Assembly (NCBI GenBank): GCA_001600055.1
Contig: BCIV01000017.1
Location: 62,001-126,000 of the forward strand
DNA: 64,000 bases
Source: Filobasidium wieringae
Taxonomy: Eukaryota; Basidiomycota; Tremellomycetes; Filobasidiales; Filobasidiaceae
Reading direction: 5' to 3'
Every line of letters starts with the position of its first letter. Within the stretch, counting starts at the first letter, position 1. Positions 49,577-64,000 of this stretch are shown here, piece after piece. The translations under genes and the position numbers were made by a program. The notes under the pieces are model-generated. The model made no database searches. It saw only the letters and a program-made list of their open reading frames with translations, and was not told the origin of the DNA.

Positions 49577-49975
49577 GATCTTTGTTTAACGGCTGATTCC
49601 CTTAGCTGAGCGAAGCGATCCGGATGACAATCTTAGTTCAGCCAAAGTTCAGAATCGCATCCGGCCGAGATTGTCAACAATGACTTCGTTTGCCACCTAA
49701 AAGCGCGGAGACAACCAGCGCCTGCAACTGAAACCTGACGTCACTCTTCCGAAATAGAGATAACCAGAGATAGGCTGCATTAGATACCAATATATCACAA
49801 TGTACCGCTAGACTTTGAAGTTCAACCAGTCCAACCTCATATCTACACTCGCTACCTACCAGAACTCCCACAGATACAGAATGGTTGGCGAAGGCATTAG
49901 CGTTAGTGCAGGACCTTGCGCATCGTGTTGCGATATCTGATCTGCCTCTACTGCATTCCGTCTATATAGTCTCAA
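49577..49975. other. Divergent promoter region
   Basis: 399 bases between the CCDC43-like start and the small orphan gene. An ATG at 49881 opens a short frame upstream of the orphan gene and could be an upstream ORF in its leader. No specific site is claimed. Confidence 0.4.
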
Positions 49976-50378
49976 ATGGGCGCTCCTCAGGGCACCTCTA
50001 TGTCCAGTGTACCGACCGGTGCTTCAGCAGGTCTAGATGCTGGTGCCAACGGTCAAATCGAGATCAAGGACAGCGTGATCGGACCAGATTCTACGATTGC
50101 GGCCGTACAGCTGGAGCCTCTTGAGAAGACTGCCACTGAGACCACCGGTACTGCTTCCTCTACCAGTACGACTGCGTCCGAGGGAATCGCAGGGGTACTC
50201 GACAGCTTGGCCGATTCTCAGCCGGGAAAATCTGCATCTGATATGTTGAATCAGGCGAGCAGTGAGTTTGCGACGCTCCATGAGGCCTGCAAACGATTCG
50301 AGATCTTTACTAAACGAGCACGCAACGTATGTAGGTCTCGCCAATCAGGCTTACGAGGCTGTGGTCGGAAAGAAGTAA
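49976..50378 (+). CDS. Small Ser/Thr/Ala-rich orphan protein, 109 residues
   Basis: Not recognised. Exons 49976-50261 and 50335-50378, joined by a 73-nt intron with a TACTAAAC branch-like site. It reads MGAPQGTSMSSVPTG at the start and LANQAYEAVVGKK at the end. Rich in Ser, Thr, Ala and Gly, with no signal peptide or membrane segment. Without the intron the frame ends in unrelated residues at 50443, so the spliced form is preferred. Confidence 0.6.
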
Positions 50379-51874
50379 GGAGTGGTCTTCTATGCGGGTC
50401 AATCGGCTCGCCTATAAGATACGATCGCATCAAGACTGGTTAGAAATCTGATAGAGATTCCACACTCCGAGCTTTGTATATCGTTTGGATATGGTATGGC
50501 AGTTTCGTAGACATGAATATATGATTGGTTGCTCTTGGCGTACGCAAGTTGTTGAGCATGAGTTTCCTGGTATGGACCACCATTTAGCTTGACCAGGAAT
50601 GATCAAACGGGCCATAGACGAGCCAGAGGGGTGCGACGGATTTGAACACAGGGCGTTGATCATCGTTTCGCCATTGTCCAGCCCCGGAAGGACGATTCTG
50701 GTGAAGCTCATTCTGGGTTTTAGCCTCCTCCTTCCCCTGTTTTGTATCGTTCTCATAACTGTAGCTTCCATCCGTGTCATGGTCGTTCGAAGGGCTTAGT
50801 AGAGAACTCGAGGAGGGAAAACATGTTGTGATCACGGAATATAGTTTAATATAGTGGTTCAGGATCTTCGGGGGAGGATTACGGTGCGGCTGGAACTAGG
50901 ATTGTCGATTTCGACATCTGTACGTTCCGGAAGTTCCGAAGAGACAAACCCTCCGAAGGCACGTGTTTGCATTACTGACTCACCGGAATGGTAGTGTACA
51001 TCGCCACCTGCCCTTTGATACGCGCTCGGTTGCCCACGTCCGCACATACACCTTGTACCCTATCTCCTGAAGAGACCAAACCCTGTGAAGCCTTTGCAGA
51101 GTCTTGTCGTCCTCCAACAAGAACCACATAATCTTATTTCCACCCCAATAAGATAGGAGCCGATGATATACTGGCTGTATTGATTTTCCATCATGTACTG
51201 CACCTCGATCATCCTTGAGAACTACCCCTATGGCCTGTCGGATTGTCTCCGACATGGTGTAGTCTGGTCTTCTTCTTCCCGTCCTCCGTAGGGCCGTGCC
51301 TTTGGTAAAGAACCATTGTTGTATAGGTGGAGATGGGACGACGATACAACACCATTGCTGTGCAAGGCTGACGGTAGAGGACAAGGGCTAGGGACATGAT
51401 TGTTTGTGTATGTGGAAATATGGAAGTGTTGTTGCGTCGTTCTTAGCTTCCTTTGACGATCTCTTCTTATCAACCCCAATAGCATAGCGTGTCGGATTGT
51501 CTCTGACATGGTGTACAAGATTGTTACCGGGGACTCAGTCCTAGTAGCAAGTCCTCATGGGGGACTTGGTCTTTGTAGGCGATCCCTACCGTAGGGACCC
51601 TACAGAAGAACCAGTCCTCGTAGGAGAGAACATTGTCCCGCTTCATTAGGAATTGAGTACGACCTTGATCAGTGAGGATCTTCGTAAGTCAATCGTCCTG
51701 GTTCGTCGTGATGTGTCCTTTCGAGTTTCGTCAAGAGTTTGTACGTAAAATGATCGTAGTATAACACAGTCGGTATCATATACAAAACCGGCCATCGTGC
51801 TCGGCATGATGACATTGTCGTAATCCCCTTCCAGTTCTTGTCATCTCGGACCTTTCACCACTCGTTCGACCTGC
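50379..51874. other. Intergenic region with repeat copy B
   Basis: About 1.5 kb. Repeat copy B (51030-51515) fills the middle. The rest has no supported gene. Around 51540-51630 there is a run of related TAGTAGCAAGTCC, GGACTTGGTC and GAACCAGTCC words, suggesting short internal duplications. Confidence 0.5.
51030..51515 (-). repeat. Dispersed repeat, copy B (longest copy)
   Basis: 51088-51462 matches copy A almost exactly. The unit continues left to about 51030, where it resembles copy C. To the right a second fragment (51474-51515) repeats the GTGTCGGATTGTCTC word already present at 51237. The minus strand carries a 135-codon open frame (50980-51384) containing TMSETIRQAIGVVLKDD and SYWGGNKIMWFLLEDDKT. 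The product is not recognised. Confidence 0.8.
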
Positions 51875-52352
51875 TTATGCGCTTCCCTCGTCCTTTAGCT
51901 TTAGACTTCTTGCCCAGCCGTCTACTTTGAGGATCAACTTGTCTAGAGAGATAGCCTCGTTGTTCTTCCTGATAGTCCTCGGATATGCATCTTTAGTCTT
52001 CTTCGTCATGACATTCGCAGCTGGCGATTCGATCGGTATCGTTTCAACCTTGCCATCCACATATCCGACGATAATTTCTGCCCGCTCGGCTGTTTTCGGA
52101 AGAATGGAGACGGTCACGTTGATAGTCTCCGAAGGTGAGCCTTTTATCGTAGGCTTCGGGAGGGAGGTGGTTTTGTTTGGTGTTGATAGGAGGGAGAGGA
52201 GTAATAGAGGCGATCGGGCTGTTGGAGGATGGAAAGGGTTGATAGAGGCATGAATGGCTACAACGTGCATATGCTTAGCTGGATCGACAGCTAGGGGATC
52301 TAATTGAGGTGGACTTACTGCTTATATGAGACCGGGTTAGCTTGAGAGCCAT
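51875..52352 (-). CDS. Mitochondrial large-subunit ribosomal protein mL53
   Basis: Component of the mitochondrial ribosome. Two exons on the minus strand, 52319-52352 and 51875-52257, 138 residues. Splicing joins MALKLTRSHIST to IHASINPFHPPTAR, giving the family pattern of a short basic N-terminus, INPF, then a Leu-rich stretch LLLLSLLSTPN. Next come INVTVSILPKTAERAEIIVGYVDGK and a C-terminal helix (LDKLILKVDGWARSL). The unspliced frame from a Met at 52270 would lose the usual N-terminus, so the two-exon model is preferred. Divergent from SEA2. Confidence 0.75.
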
Positions 52353-52732
52353 CTTTACGGGAAGTTATTTGCTTGAGGTACTGTGAGAATTCGACGTTTT
52401 ATCGATGGGGTTCATTTGATCGATGATCATTGAGTGTGTTTCTAGCTTCTACTATTCCTGATATTCCTGACTATCATCGAGAAGAGGTGGTATGCCGTCA
52501 TTTACCATCTAGAAGCGCAGTTTCTTGTTTATCTTGTCATCAAGCGCATCTCTCATTGACCTGACGAGTGCAGTTGCCGTATCTCGATATCAAGTTCCAT
52601 GCTCTATCTCTTATTTCCAACAACCGTCCACCTCAAACCAGCATCATAAGGCATTTAGCTCTTAGATAAGCCTCACTTTTTCCCGTTCCTAGCCGAACCT
52701 GTACTCCAACTCGGCTTGAGGCTCGATGTAGG
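52353..52732. other. Divergent promoter of mL53 and SEA2
   Basis: 380 bases shared by two genes that point away from each other. Contains repeated ATTCCTGATATTCCTGA words near 52455. No site is assigned. Confidence 0.45.
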
Positions 52733-55700
52733 ATGAATCGATTGCCTTCGGCCCTTTCCGAGTGAGTTCCGTTCTGCCAGTGAATGATCGTCCTCGAAAC
52801 TTCTAGGCTAACAGATTGTCAACCTTTTTAGAACTGCTTCTCCAGGCGGAAATGATTCCGATATCTCAGTCGGGCACAGACACCTCTACCGTTCCTCTTC
52901 TCTCGCCCCAACAGAAGTCGATCTAGTAACGGCTACCTCGAACTTGAATACTCCTCTTTGGTCAGATCCATCTCTTACTCCACTCGCTTACGCATCACAA
53001 GGGAATCATAAGCATCAGTATCAAGAGCACATCGATTACGATCCACTTGCATACCTGTATGATGATCCACGAACACCTTACTTCAAACATGCTGAGAGAA
53101 ACGGTTCCAACCCGCATGGATGGCTCCATCCCGTTCCCAATCCCGTGAGCACCAGCAGTCAATCTAGCCAGCCTCAAGCAAATAGATCTAGAAATGGTAG
53201 AAATTCTGGACTTGGTTTCGGGTCGCTCAGTAGAGCTGGTCAAGAGGACGATTCCTCAACCTCACTCGATGGGTCTGGTAGACAAACAACATACAGCTTG
53301 AATGACTTGCCCAGTTCGTCAAGTACTTCACACAGCTCTTCCCCCCAATTCAACAGTCCATATTCAACATCCGGCTTTTCTTCCCATCGTCGTCACGATC
53401 CCGATCGCTTCGTCAAAGCCGTCATTACCGCCCACCCGCAGACTTCGCTGTCCTTAGCGGCATTCCCTACTTCCCCTGGATTGGTCAGTGGGAAACGGGC
53501 TGGAAGGAGTGGGTCGAGCCTTGCAAGTTTACAGCCTCCGGGGAACGGGACGGTAAAGGGAGAAAGGGGCAGCGGTGGGCTGGGGTTGAAAGTCATGGCG
53601 AGGGGTGGAGACGGCAAGATCGCGGTTGCAGGTAATGAGAGTGAGTGGCGATTCTCTTTGTTGTTATATGGCTTGCCCCAGACTCTCAATCGATTGCAAT
53701 TCCTTGCTCGTGTACTGATACTATGTTGACTTTCTAGCACTAAGGATCCTCAGTGTCACACCACCCGCATCTCCTCCACAAGGCTTCAATCCCTCAGAGA
53801 ATACAAATGTTCGATCCTCTATACCCCGCGCCCCTATCCGACTAGGGTCAGGTCCAGGTGGTTACAAGATTGACCAGATCGCCGATCTTTGGAAGGGGTT
53901 GAGCGGGATGTATGGTGGATCTAGCTCGGGTCGGGCGGGTGGTGGTAGAGGGGCAGGAAAAACGGTAAATGCAATGGATTGGGCAGTTGGCGGTGAGTGA
54001 GCTTGATATCTTGACGAAACGCGGGAAGGACTGATTGTCCTGTGTGTGACCGTAGCGATGAACAAAAAGATCTTGACTGCTTGTGCAAACGGGAATTACA
54101 TGATCTTCGATGCGGAACAAGGTCGGATGGGTCAGTGTTTTGTCTCTCGCTTCCAGTTCTAAACTTGACTGTAGGTGAATCACAGATAGGGAGGTCTTGG
54201 GTGGACAGGGCAGGAGTCTGCTTACTATCGCTACCAGTAAAGTACCGGATCAGGGTCATAGGGTTTTGACCGGTGGGGTGGATGGGACGACCAAATTATG
54301 GGTTAGTAGACCGAGGTTTCGCTTGTCCCTCTCATCTAGAAAGTAATCTGACCTCTTAAACACTCTCATTTAGGACCTCAGACAGCCGAGCAAGGCTCCT
54401 CCAGTGTTATCCATTCGACATCCTTCGCCTGTCGTTTCCCTGACTTTCTCTCCACCCGGTCTCGAGTCGACTTCAGCTGCCAATTCCTATTTATTGGGTT
54501 TAGAGAATGGAAGCATCTACCGATACGAATGGAGAATGGGGGGAAGGTATGTCGGGCGGATGACCGCTGCTCATGGGAACAGGACTGTTACGGCACTGGA
54601 ATGGAAACCCGCTAGTGAGTGGGATGGGGCGCTTGGAGGTGGGGGCTGGCTAGCCAGCGCAGGTCTGGATAAAACGGTCAAGGTAGGTCGCATCTATTCA
54701 ATTCGCATGCGTTTCGCCGAACTTAAGATAATTGTTACCAGATATGGGATATGAGTACTGTGGACAATCCTGGACAACCATTCCACGTGATACAAGCTCC
54801 TCATCCGGTCCGACGAATCGCCTGGCGACCGGGACACGACACTGAGATCGCCGTCCTTTCTTCTCCCGATAATTCAACTATCAAGAATCAGGGTTCTATG
54901 AGCGAGCTTATTGATTCTGGTCTAGATTCGCTTGAGGCAGATGATCTGACTCAATCAGATGAGGCTCGTCTAGAAATCTGGGACGTGCGCCGAGGTCACA
55001 TTCCCAAGTATTTACTTGGCAAAGCTCCTCGTCATACAGAAGCTGGAGGAGGTGTTGTGACTGACATCTCTTGGCCAGAAGAAGGAGCGATTCAATCGAC
55101 TTACTCGAATGGCGCTTTCGTGCAACACGATGTACGACAACATTTCAGACCACTCGACCATCTGCCTAAGCAAGTTATAGGATGGAGTCCTCGAGGTGAG
55201 GCAACGATCGTCATGGATAGGTTCGTCAAAGGAGAAGCACCATTTGATGACATGTGAGTCCAAATGTTGAAGCGACCAAGAACGAGTCTGATCGAACGCT
55301 CGTCTTCAGTAAGGAGGAACATATCCACAATCTAGCCTCTGTTGGTCGCAGACCCAAAGCGGTATCAGATAAAGCATTCCAGACCCGACAAACTTGTCTA
55401 ACGACAGAATTGTCGCGGTCAGAGGAAGAGGTTTTCCAGTACTTAGCACTTCAATACAGGCTACCGAGCAGTGGAAATCCAGATTCTGTCTCATTATGTG
55501 CTTGGAACGCCTTAGTCAGTCGATTGATAAATCCAACCCATACACGAGGTCTGAATTGATCGCTTCTCTCCTTAGGTAGCGGAAGAGGCAGAATCTGATA
55601 ATGCTACTCACATCTGGAAACTGCTGTCTTTGCTCTTAGCAACGAAATCTCAGTCGATCCGTAGAAAATCGGATCTGACCATAATAGCTGAAAGTTCAGG

Positions 55701-57406
55701 CAGCATACAGGAAATACTACCGAAACAAACGGGTGCGAATATTCAACTTCGGCTCCCCAGTTCTGCGAAATCTGTACCAGACCGTACAGATTCAATTGAT
55801 CCATTAAGATCGCCTAATATGACGACGGGGGTTAAGCCATTTGCGGGATTGGATTTCACCTCCGTGAACCCTTCAGATGAGCCTGTCTCTATTGCTACGT
55901 TAGTCAACAATGATTCATCGGATTCGGACACCCCACCCGCCACCTCAGCCATGCCTCTTTCTCTATCCAGATCAAAAAGCCTACATCCGATGCAGGTCGA
56001 AGAGCTTCGCAACAAACTCTTAAATCAAGGCTTAGCACCTGCCGGATACGCCCGTAGCCCTATGCTGCATCCGCAGAGCCAAGATGATTCCGATTCCGAC
56101 GACGATGTCACTCAACTCTCGGCAAGCATACTTGGAACCACCTTGAGGAACGCAAAAATACCGTACCCTGGATCCTCAAGCAACGCAGACGTTAGCCTTG
56201 TCCGCCGAGCGTCACCTGCTCAAGCGTTATTGAGTACCAGACGCCGGTCAAGTAGTATCAGTAATTCTGATCTGTATACTCACCGAATCGGTTCACGATC
56301 TGCTCAAAATGATCCAACCAATGTCGTCGAGGTGGAACAAAAGAAATCGCTTGAGCAATGGATCCGGACCTTGGAATTGCTCTTACAGGATGCTATCGAC
56401 GGAGCACTTACAGAGGTATGTCCACATGTATGATCGACTTTGGGCACCGCATTCCTGACCTGCGCTGTACTCAAGGGTGATGTGCAACTCGTTGCGACCT
56501 TGCTATTAGTATCGACTGGATCTCTCGTTACTAACGCTGAGCGGCGATCACAAATCATCGAATCTTATATCGATTTACTTGACCGAGGACGTTTGTTCAC
56601 AGTTTCAGCGGATATACGCTTGTCCTTTGAGATCTTGCGGCCTGTCACGCTAGTGAGCCTGCTTCGGAGAGCAACAGAACAAGAATATGACCTCATATTG
56701 CCATATCTCAGGTTGAAACGTCGATACACCTCCGCTGTGGAAGATGCAGAAAGGCCAAGGAAGCTGATGCGCCAGAAGTTGGACGATCTACTGCTTGGTA
56801 CTGTGGTTCCTGCAAACAAGCAATGTCGTATTGCATGATTTGGTAAGCCCACGTAAGGCCTGAAACACGGCTTGCAGCTGAGCATATCTCTCGCAGCCGT
56901 CTGCCAATAGAAGGCATGAGACTCGCCTGTAAAAGGTGCAATCATGCGGGTCACTGGGTAAGGAAAGGCGTCTGACGCAACGTTAAGTTTCTATGACTGA
57001 TTGTGCCTGTCTCTTCTAGTCGTGTCTCGATCGATACACCACACATGAAAAGCGTGAGTGTCGCGAATTGTTATGCTGCACATCATTCGTTTTGGTTTAC
57101 CGCTTTTCATCAGAGGTATTGACTGTACTGGAGTCCTCGACGCCTAAAGGGTCGCCCAGAAGGTCCAGCTCTCCAGCAGATATACAGGTGGTATGGACCG
57201 CGAACAAGCGAAGGCACGAGTCGCCAACTCCAACAGAGTCGGAACGCAGATACGGCTCACGACCTCGGGTACAGAGCTCGCTTAACCTGGCAGAAAATGC
57301 TGAGGCCGATCAGGATGACACTGGAGGATTATTGTGCCCCACAGGATGTGGTTGTAGATGTGATCTCCTTCGATTCGACGAACGAAATGGTATAGTGGTA
57401 TGTTAG
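52733..57406 (+). CDS. RTC1: SEA/GATOR2 complex subunit Rtc1/Sea2 (WDR24 homologue)
   Basis: Vacuole/lysosome-associated regulator of TORC1 signalling. It starts at 52733 with a 29-nt coding exon (MNRLPSALSE), spliced to 52832. The Ser-rich N-terminal ~240 residues precede a WD40 propeller: LKVMARGGDGKIAVAGNE, VNAMDWAVG, NKKILTACANGNYMIFD, VLTGGVDGTTKLWD, LASAGLDKTVKIWD, VRRIAWRPG, EIWDVRRGHIPKYLL. A helical region follows (IIESYIDLLDRGRLFTV). The C-terminal zinc module is recovered only by splicing out 56652-56711: CGRCRKAKEA, WYCGSCKQAMSYCMIC, CKRCNHAGHW, SCLDRY and finally CPTGCGCRC, the Rtc1/WDR24 RING-like pattern. The stop is 50 bases from the convergent WBP4-like gene. Confidence 0.88.
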
Positions 57407-57456
57407 ATTGCCAGTGGACGAGAACAAATAGTGTTCTATCGACTACGTGTATTTCA

Positions 57457-58633
57457 TCATCTTTGCCTTGTACTTCGGCTTGTAACTGGAACCTTTCTTT
57501 TCTTAAATAGGCCGCCACTGCTTGTCGATGGCTTGATGTCTTCATCTGGTAGAGGCTTCACATTGATAGCCGGTACCAGACTATCCAGTGATACATGCGC
57601 TGAGGCAGCAACATGTTCAGATTGCGGCTCTGGCGGTGTTGCTTCTTCCTTGACGACTTCTTCCTTGATCACGGGCTTCTCATCAGGTCCAAGCACCAGT
57701 CCCATCCACCGATCCCGATTTAAACCCTTTTCCTGCGTCTCTCTCTGTACTCGAGCCTCTTTTTGTCTCTTGGTTTCATCGATGAAGGTCGTCGTTCTCA
57801 GCAATGCATCGGGATCGAAGTCATCGCCTCCATAGACATCTTGTATCCTTCGCTTCGCTCGCGCAGGGACTGCTTCGACTTCGTCAAACTGAAAATTCCT
57901 GACATCTTCTGAATCTTCAGCGTTCTCTCTTTGTACTAAACCAAGTTGATAACCAGTTCCGGATCCCTCCGCTTCACCCGCTACTGGTTGAGAAGGCTCA
58001 TGTACAGCTATAGTTTCCCACTGCCCAGCCTCTCCGATCCTCTTGCGTTCCTCTTCTTCGGCTTCTAGAGTCGCTCTTGCATCAGCTTCAGTATCAATAA
58101 ATCCTAAAGATGCTGCTGTCGAATAATTGGCAAATAGATCGGTAGACTTGGCCACCGGTTTACGGGTAGAGGGACCTGGCGTGGGGGATTCCGATGGAGG
58201 TTGAGCGGCTGCATGAGTGGCTTCGGCTTGCTGCGAAAGAGGATCAGGCATCAGCTTCAGCGATCTGCAACTAGACGATTTACACTGGTTACTTACCTTC
58301 TCTATTCGTGCCATAATCTTCTTCTCCTCCTCTTTCTCCCTAACCGACTTCTCCCCGGTCTTGTAGATGTTGCGTAGAAACCGATCTTTATTCCCCTTGT
58401 GGCGTAACCCATTTTCATGATGATTTCGAGACTGCACGTATGTGAAGCAGGCTTAGTCCTTCCTAGACAATACGACTGCCAGCAACCCTCGTACTGACCG
58501 GTGCGTCATCCCTGATGAAGAGATTGCAATACTGGCACCAGTATTGCTTCTTAGAGACCCAGTATCTACAAAAACAACGGAGTCAGCATATGGGCGTGAG
58601 TGGATCCATTTTACCAGAGCCTTACTCAGTCAT
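57457..58633 (-). CDS. WBP4/FBP21-like spliceosomal protein with U1C-type zinc finger
   Basis: Predicted pre-mRNA splicing factor. Four exons on the minus strand: 58626-58633 (8 nt), 58499-58565, 58297-58431, 57457-58230; 327 residues. The spliced start reads MTEYWVSKKQYWCQYCNLFI,  with ligands Cys, Cys and then HHENGLRHKGN, a U1C/matrin-type C2H2 finger as in WBP4. A charged helix follows (KSVREKEEEKKIMARIEK). The rest is acidic and disordered with a central QWETIAVHE segment. No WW domain is obvious, unlike human WBP4. The C-terminus is basic (KKRKVPVTSRSTRQR). Confidence 0.8.
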
Positions 58634-59079
58634 GTCGTGTGATGTACTTGAATGATAGCCGTCTCAGGCCTTTGCATAGAGCTCGATCAGCCCAGTTGAC
58701 TATTTGCGGCCTGATTATACTAACTAACGCTATCTACTTGAACATGGACTTCTCGCGAGTTGGCTATCTACAAAACACATATTTCACAAGAAAAGAAGGC
58801 AGTTGAAAGCGGGGAAACCGGCTGGCCAAAAGGTTTATGAACCGAAGTTATTGGAAGTGTGGATCAGGTTGAGAAGCTCAATATTGATGGGGTTGTGCGG
58901 CGACGCTCAGGAGACACCTGCTTTGCGTAATACCGTTACGTGGCTAGTTCAGACTTGAGCCACATATAAAGCTCTGTGTTCCGAGGTCCCATATTCGAGC
59001 CAACTATCTTTTCCCAGTGTGTGTATCGGGCATGCAATTCCTCGTGTAGAAGGTACAAGATCATGGTAATTCTAATATC
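58634..59079. other. Intergenic region, promoter of the WBP4-like gene
   Basis: 446 bases. Short open frames only. No signal is recognised beyond its position upstream of a minus-strand start. Confidence 0.45.
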
Positions 59080-62061
<2,982 letters not shown>

Positions 62062-62443
62062 GTTGGTGAGACTGAGGATGTAACCAGTAGCTAGTAGAGT
62101 GAGTTGGAACGGTGAGATGATGTAGAAACGTTGGAACGATTATTGAACATATGAACGCTCTTGAAAGTAAGATTCGTGTTATCAAAAGCAACAAACAATA
62201 TTCGAATCCGTTGAATGACGTGACATAATTCCCATAATTCATGTTTACACCCATAAGTCTCAAGTGTTTCACCTAGTCGATTTCCATTTCCGTTCCCTCT
62301 CAAAATTCCGTACAAGTTCTCAAAAACGCTCGATGGTTCACAATTTACTATCCCTCATAACCCCATCCCAAACTTTAACGACCCTACCATCCCCAAACCC
62401 ACTCAATCAGTTCTCCCCCTGTTCCTCGCAGAACCCATAAAAC
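62062..62443. other. Intergenic region, promoter of AFG2
   Basis: 382 bases between two minus-strand genes. AT-rich compared with the rest and without open frames of note. Nothing is recognised. Confidence 0.45.
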
Positions 62444-64000
62444 TCACGTCTTGCCCGTATTCTTCCCCTCATAAAGCCCCAAAAGTCCATCCACACAAGC
62501 CTCCACACCTCTCTTTCCCCCCTTCTCGTTCCCTTTGGGATCCCCAACGACGGACCACTCGAATTTGAGTTTGCCTTGTTGCTGCAGGTCGGCGATATAG
62601 CTACGCGCTTCAGCGTACCGGTTCGCGTATTGGAAGACGATGAATCCCTGCATGGTGGATTTGGTACTGATGAGGGACTGGTAGTTACGTAGAGGGTAGG
62701 GTTTGTCCGAATCTACAAGACAAAACGGGGGATGAAATGGGGATGAGATTTGTGTAGTGATCAGAGCGTGATCCATGACGTTGGAATGAAGAGCAGACTC
62801 ACTGTAATCGGAAATAGCACCGCACATGACGATCCTAGCAAACTCGTTCAATCGTCCTAACATGAAATCCAACGTCTCTCCTCCCACTATTCCAATCACA
62901 TCAGCTCATCATCAATCCCAATCTCTTTCACACCGCAACCCGTTCAGAACAGAAGGACTAACCATTATCGAAATAAACATCCGCCCATCCGCTCCCTTTC
63001 TTCCCATCCTTCTCTCCCCTCAAGGCCGCACTGATCTGTTTCCTCCAATCAGCGTCTTTATAATTGATCGAAGCGTAACACCCGAGTTTCTTCAACTGGT
63101 CGCATTTGGCCGTGGAACCTGCTAGTGTGATCACGCGGCCGTTGGGGTTGAGGATTAGGGCTAGTTGGGTGACGACCTGGCAGGCGCAGTCGCAGGGTGG
63201 GGCGGGGCGAATGGGATTAGCCAATGGGACGTGCAGAGAGGAGGGAAGACTTACGATCCCGACACTCCCCGCGGCTCCGGAAATAACAATCGTCTCGCCA
63301 TCCTTAATTTTCCCAATATCCTTCAAACCCTACAACAAGCGCAAGCGATCACATGCGTAAGCGAACGTCTACCTCCCTTATCTGAGTAGCGACAACGACT
63401 GACGAAATAAGCGGTCAATCCGCTGGTACCTAAAGGACCAACGAAATCCCTCTCATCGCTCCCACGGGGGATCTCGAGCGGTTCGGTATGTTTAGAAGAG
63501 CCTTGCCAATACCTAAACGCTCATCCGACCCAGATGAATCCGGATGAACCGAACGAGCAAGGGGGAAAGGAGGAATCAGATAAACCAGATCCTATAGTGA
63601 TTGCAATCGATCGGAATGAAAGGAAGACTCACTCCTGCCACCCGAAAGTCCCTTCCACGCTATCCCCCACTTTCCGGTCGGGGGATTTGGAGAGGATCAC
63701 TTTTCCTACTGCTGATGCTCGCATCACTGCGTTTAGTTTTACCGGTGGGAGGTAGTCTGAGGCGAGTAGGAACGCCGGTAGTAGGAGAGGAAGGAACAAG
63801 AGAGAATATCAGAGACGAGGGTAAGGAGTTGTGAGTCGTTTGACTTGTAGTGATAAAGAGAAGGTGAAACTCACTTCTAGCTTCTTTAAGCCAGGTGGTC
63901 ATCGAAGCGTCCTATCGGTTCAAAGACCTCTCTTCGTCACTATCTAGCACACCAATCGTCACAAGGGGAACGCTAGCGAAGGACATACCAAACTGATCCA
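62444..64000 (-). CDS. Medium-chain NADP-dependent reductase, quinone oxidoreductase/alkenal reductase type (5' end outside window)
   Basis: Zinc-free MDR enzyme reducing activated double bonds with NADPH. Minus strand, several exons, stop at 62444. Reading N to C: ISLDASMTTWLKEAR, YLPPVKLNAVMRASAVGKVI, VGDSVEGTFGWQE, then GPLGTSGLTAYF and GETIVISGAAGSVG (the Rossmann AxxGxxG turn). LKKLGCYASINYKD follows, then NVGGETLDFMLGRLNEFARIVMCGAISDY and a C-terminal VVGDPKGNEKGGKRGV. The first ~40 residues lie beyond base 64000: the exon at the edge (DNA reading ...ATCAGTTTG before a GTATGT donor) supplies WISL. The Met near 63902 is internal, not the start. Confidence 0.88.

Noticed and set aside
50600..50680. 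Possible tRNA-like T-arm (GGATTTGAACACAGG)
   Set aside because: No matching acceptor stem, A box or anticodon arm could be built around it.

Overview
The window is nuclear DNA from a fungus, most likely a basidiomycete yeast of the Tremellomycetes (Cryptococcus/Kwoniella-like). The reasons are dense genes on both strands, many introns of about 50-70 nt with GTRNGT donors and CTRAY-type branch points, some GC-AG introns, and a gene set typical of that group. The species call is an inference. No rRNA, tRNA, CRISPR array or complete transposon was recognised.

Left part (1-19.9 kb): a 5'-truncated DH-BAR-SH3 RhoGEF; a DUF2985 membrane protein; an 11-exon CHFR-type ubiquitin ligase; PCNA, facing it tail to tail; mitochondrial ribosomal protein bL36m, divergent from PCNA with an MBF-like site cluster between them; protein phosphatase 5; and a DUF4112 membrane protein.

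Middle (20-41.4 kb): a DUF1275 membrane protein with two microexons; a secreted AA9-type copper oxygenase; a coiled-coil RING protein; Stn1, the CST telomere-capping subunit; an orphan protein; a 4.5 kb stretch with no convincing gene; an ACAD10/11-like APH kinase; and a sugar transporter of the MFS.

Right part (41.7-64 kb): an acidic orphan protein; Itc1, the ISW2 chromatin-remodelling subunit; a CCDC43-like protein; a 109-residue orphan; mitochondrial mL53; the SEA/GATOR2 subunit Rtc1/Sea2 (WDR24); a WBP4/FBP21-like splicing factor; the AAA ATPase Afg2; and a 3' part of a medium-chain reductase that runs off the right edge.

A dispersed repeat occurs three times (15.6, 24.25 and 51.1 kb). 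Two copies share 375 bp with about seven differences; the third is older and inverted.

Most genes are unrelated housekeeping genes. The most unusual points are a CHFR ligase whose RING zinc ligands are split by about 308 residues, and next to it a PCNA with about 76 extra highly charged residues in one loop. Both should be tested with RNA and protein data. Exon boundaries were read by eye from splice signals and frame; they are hypotheses, though most are strongly constrained by homology.
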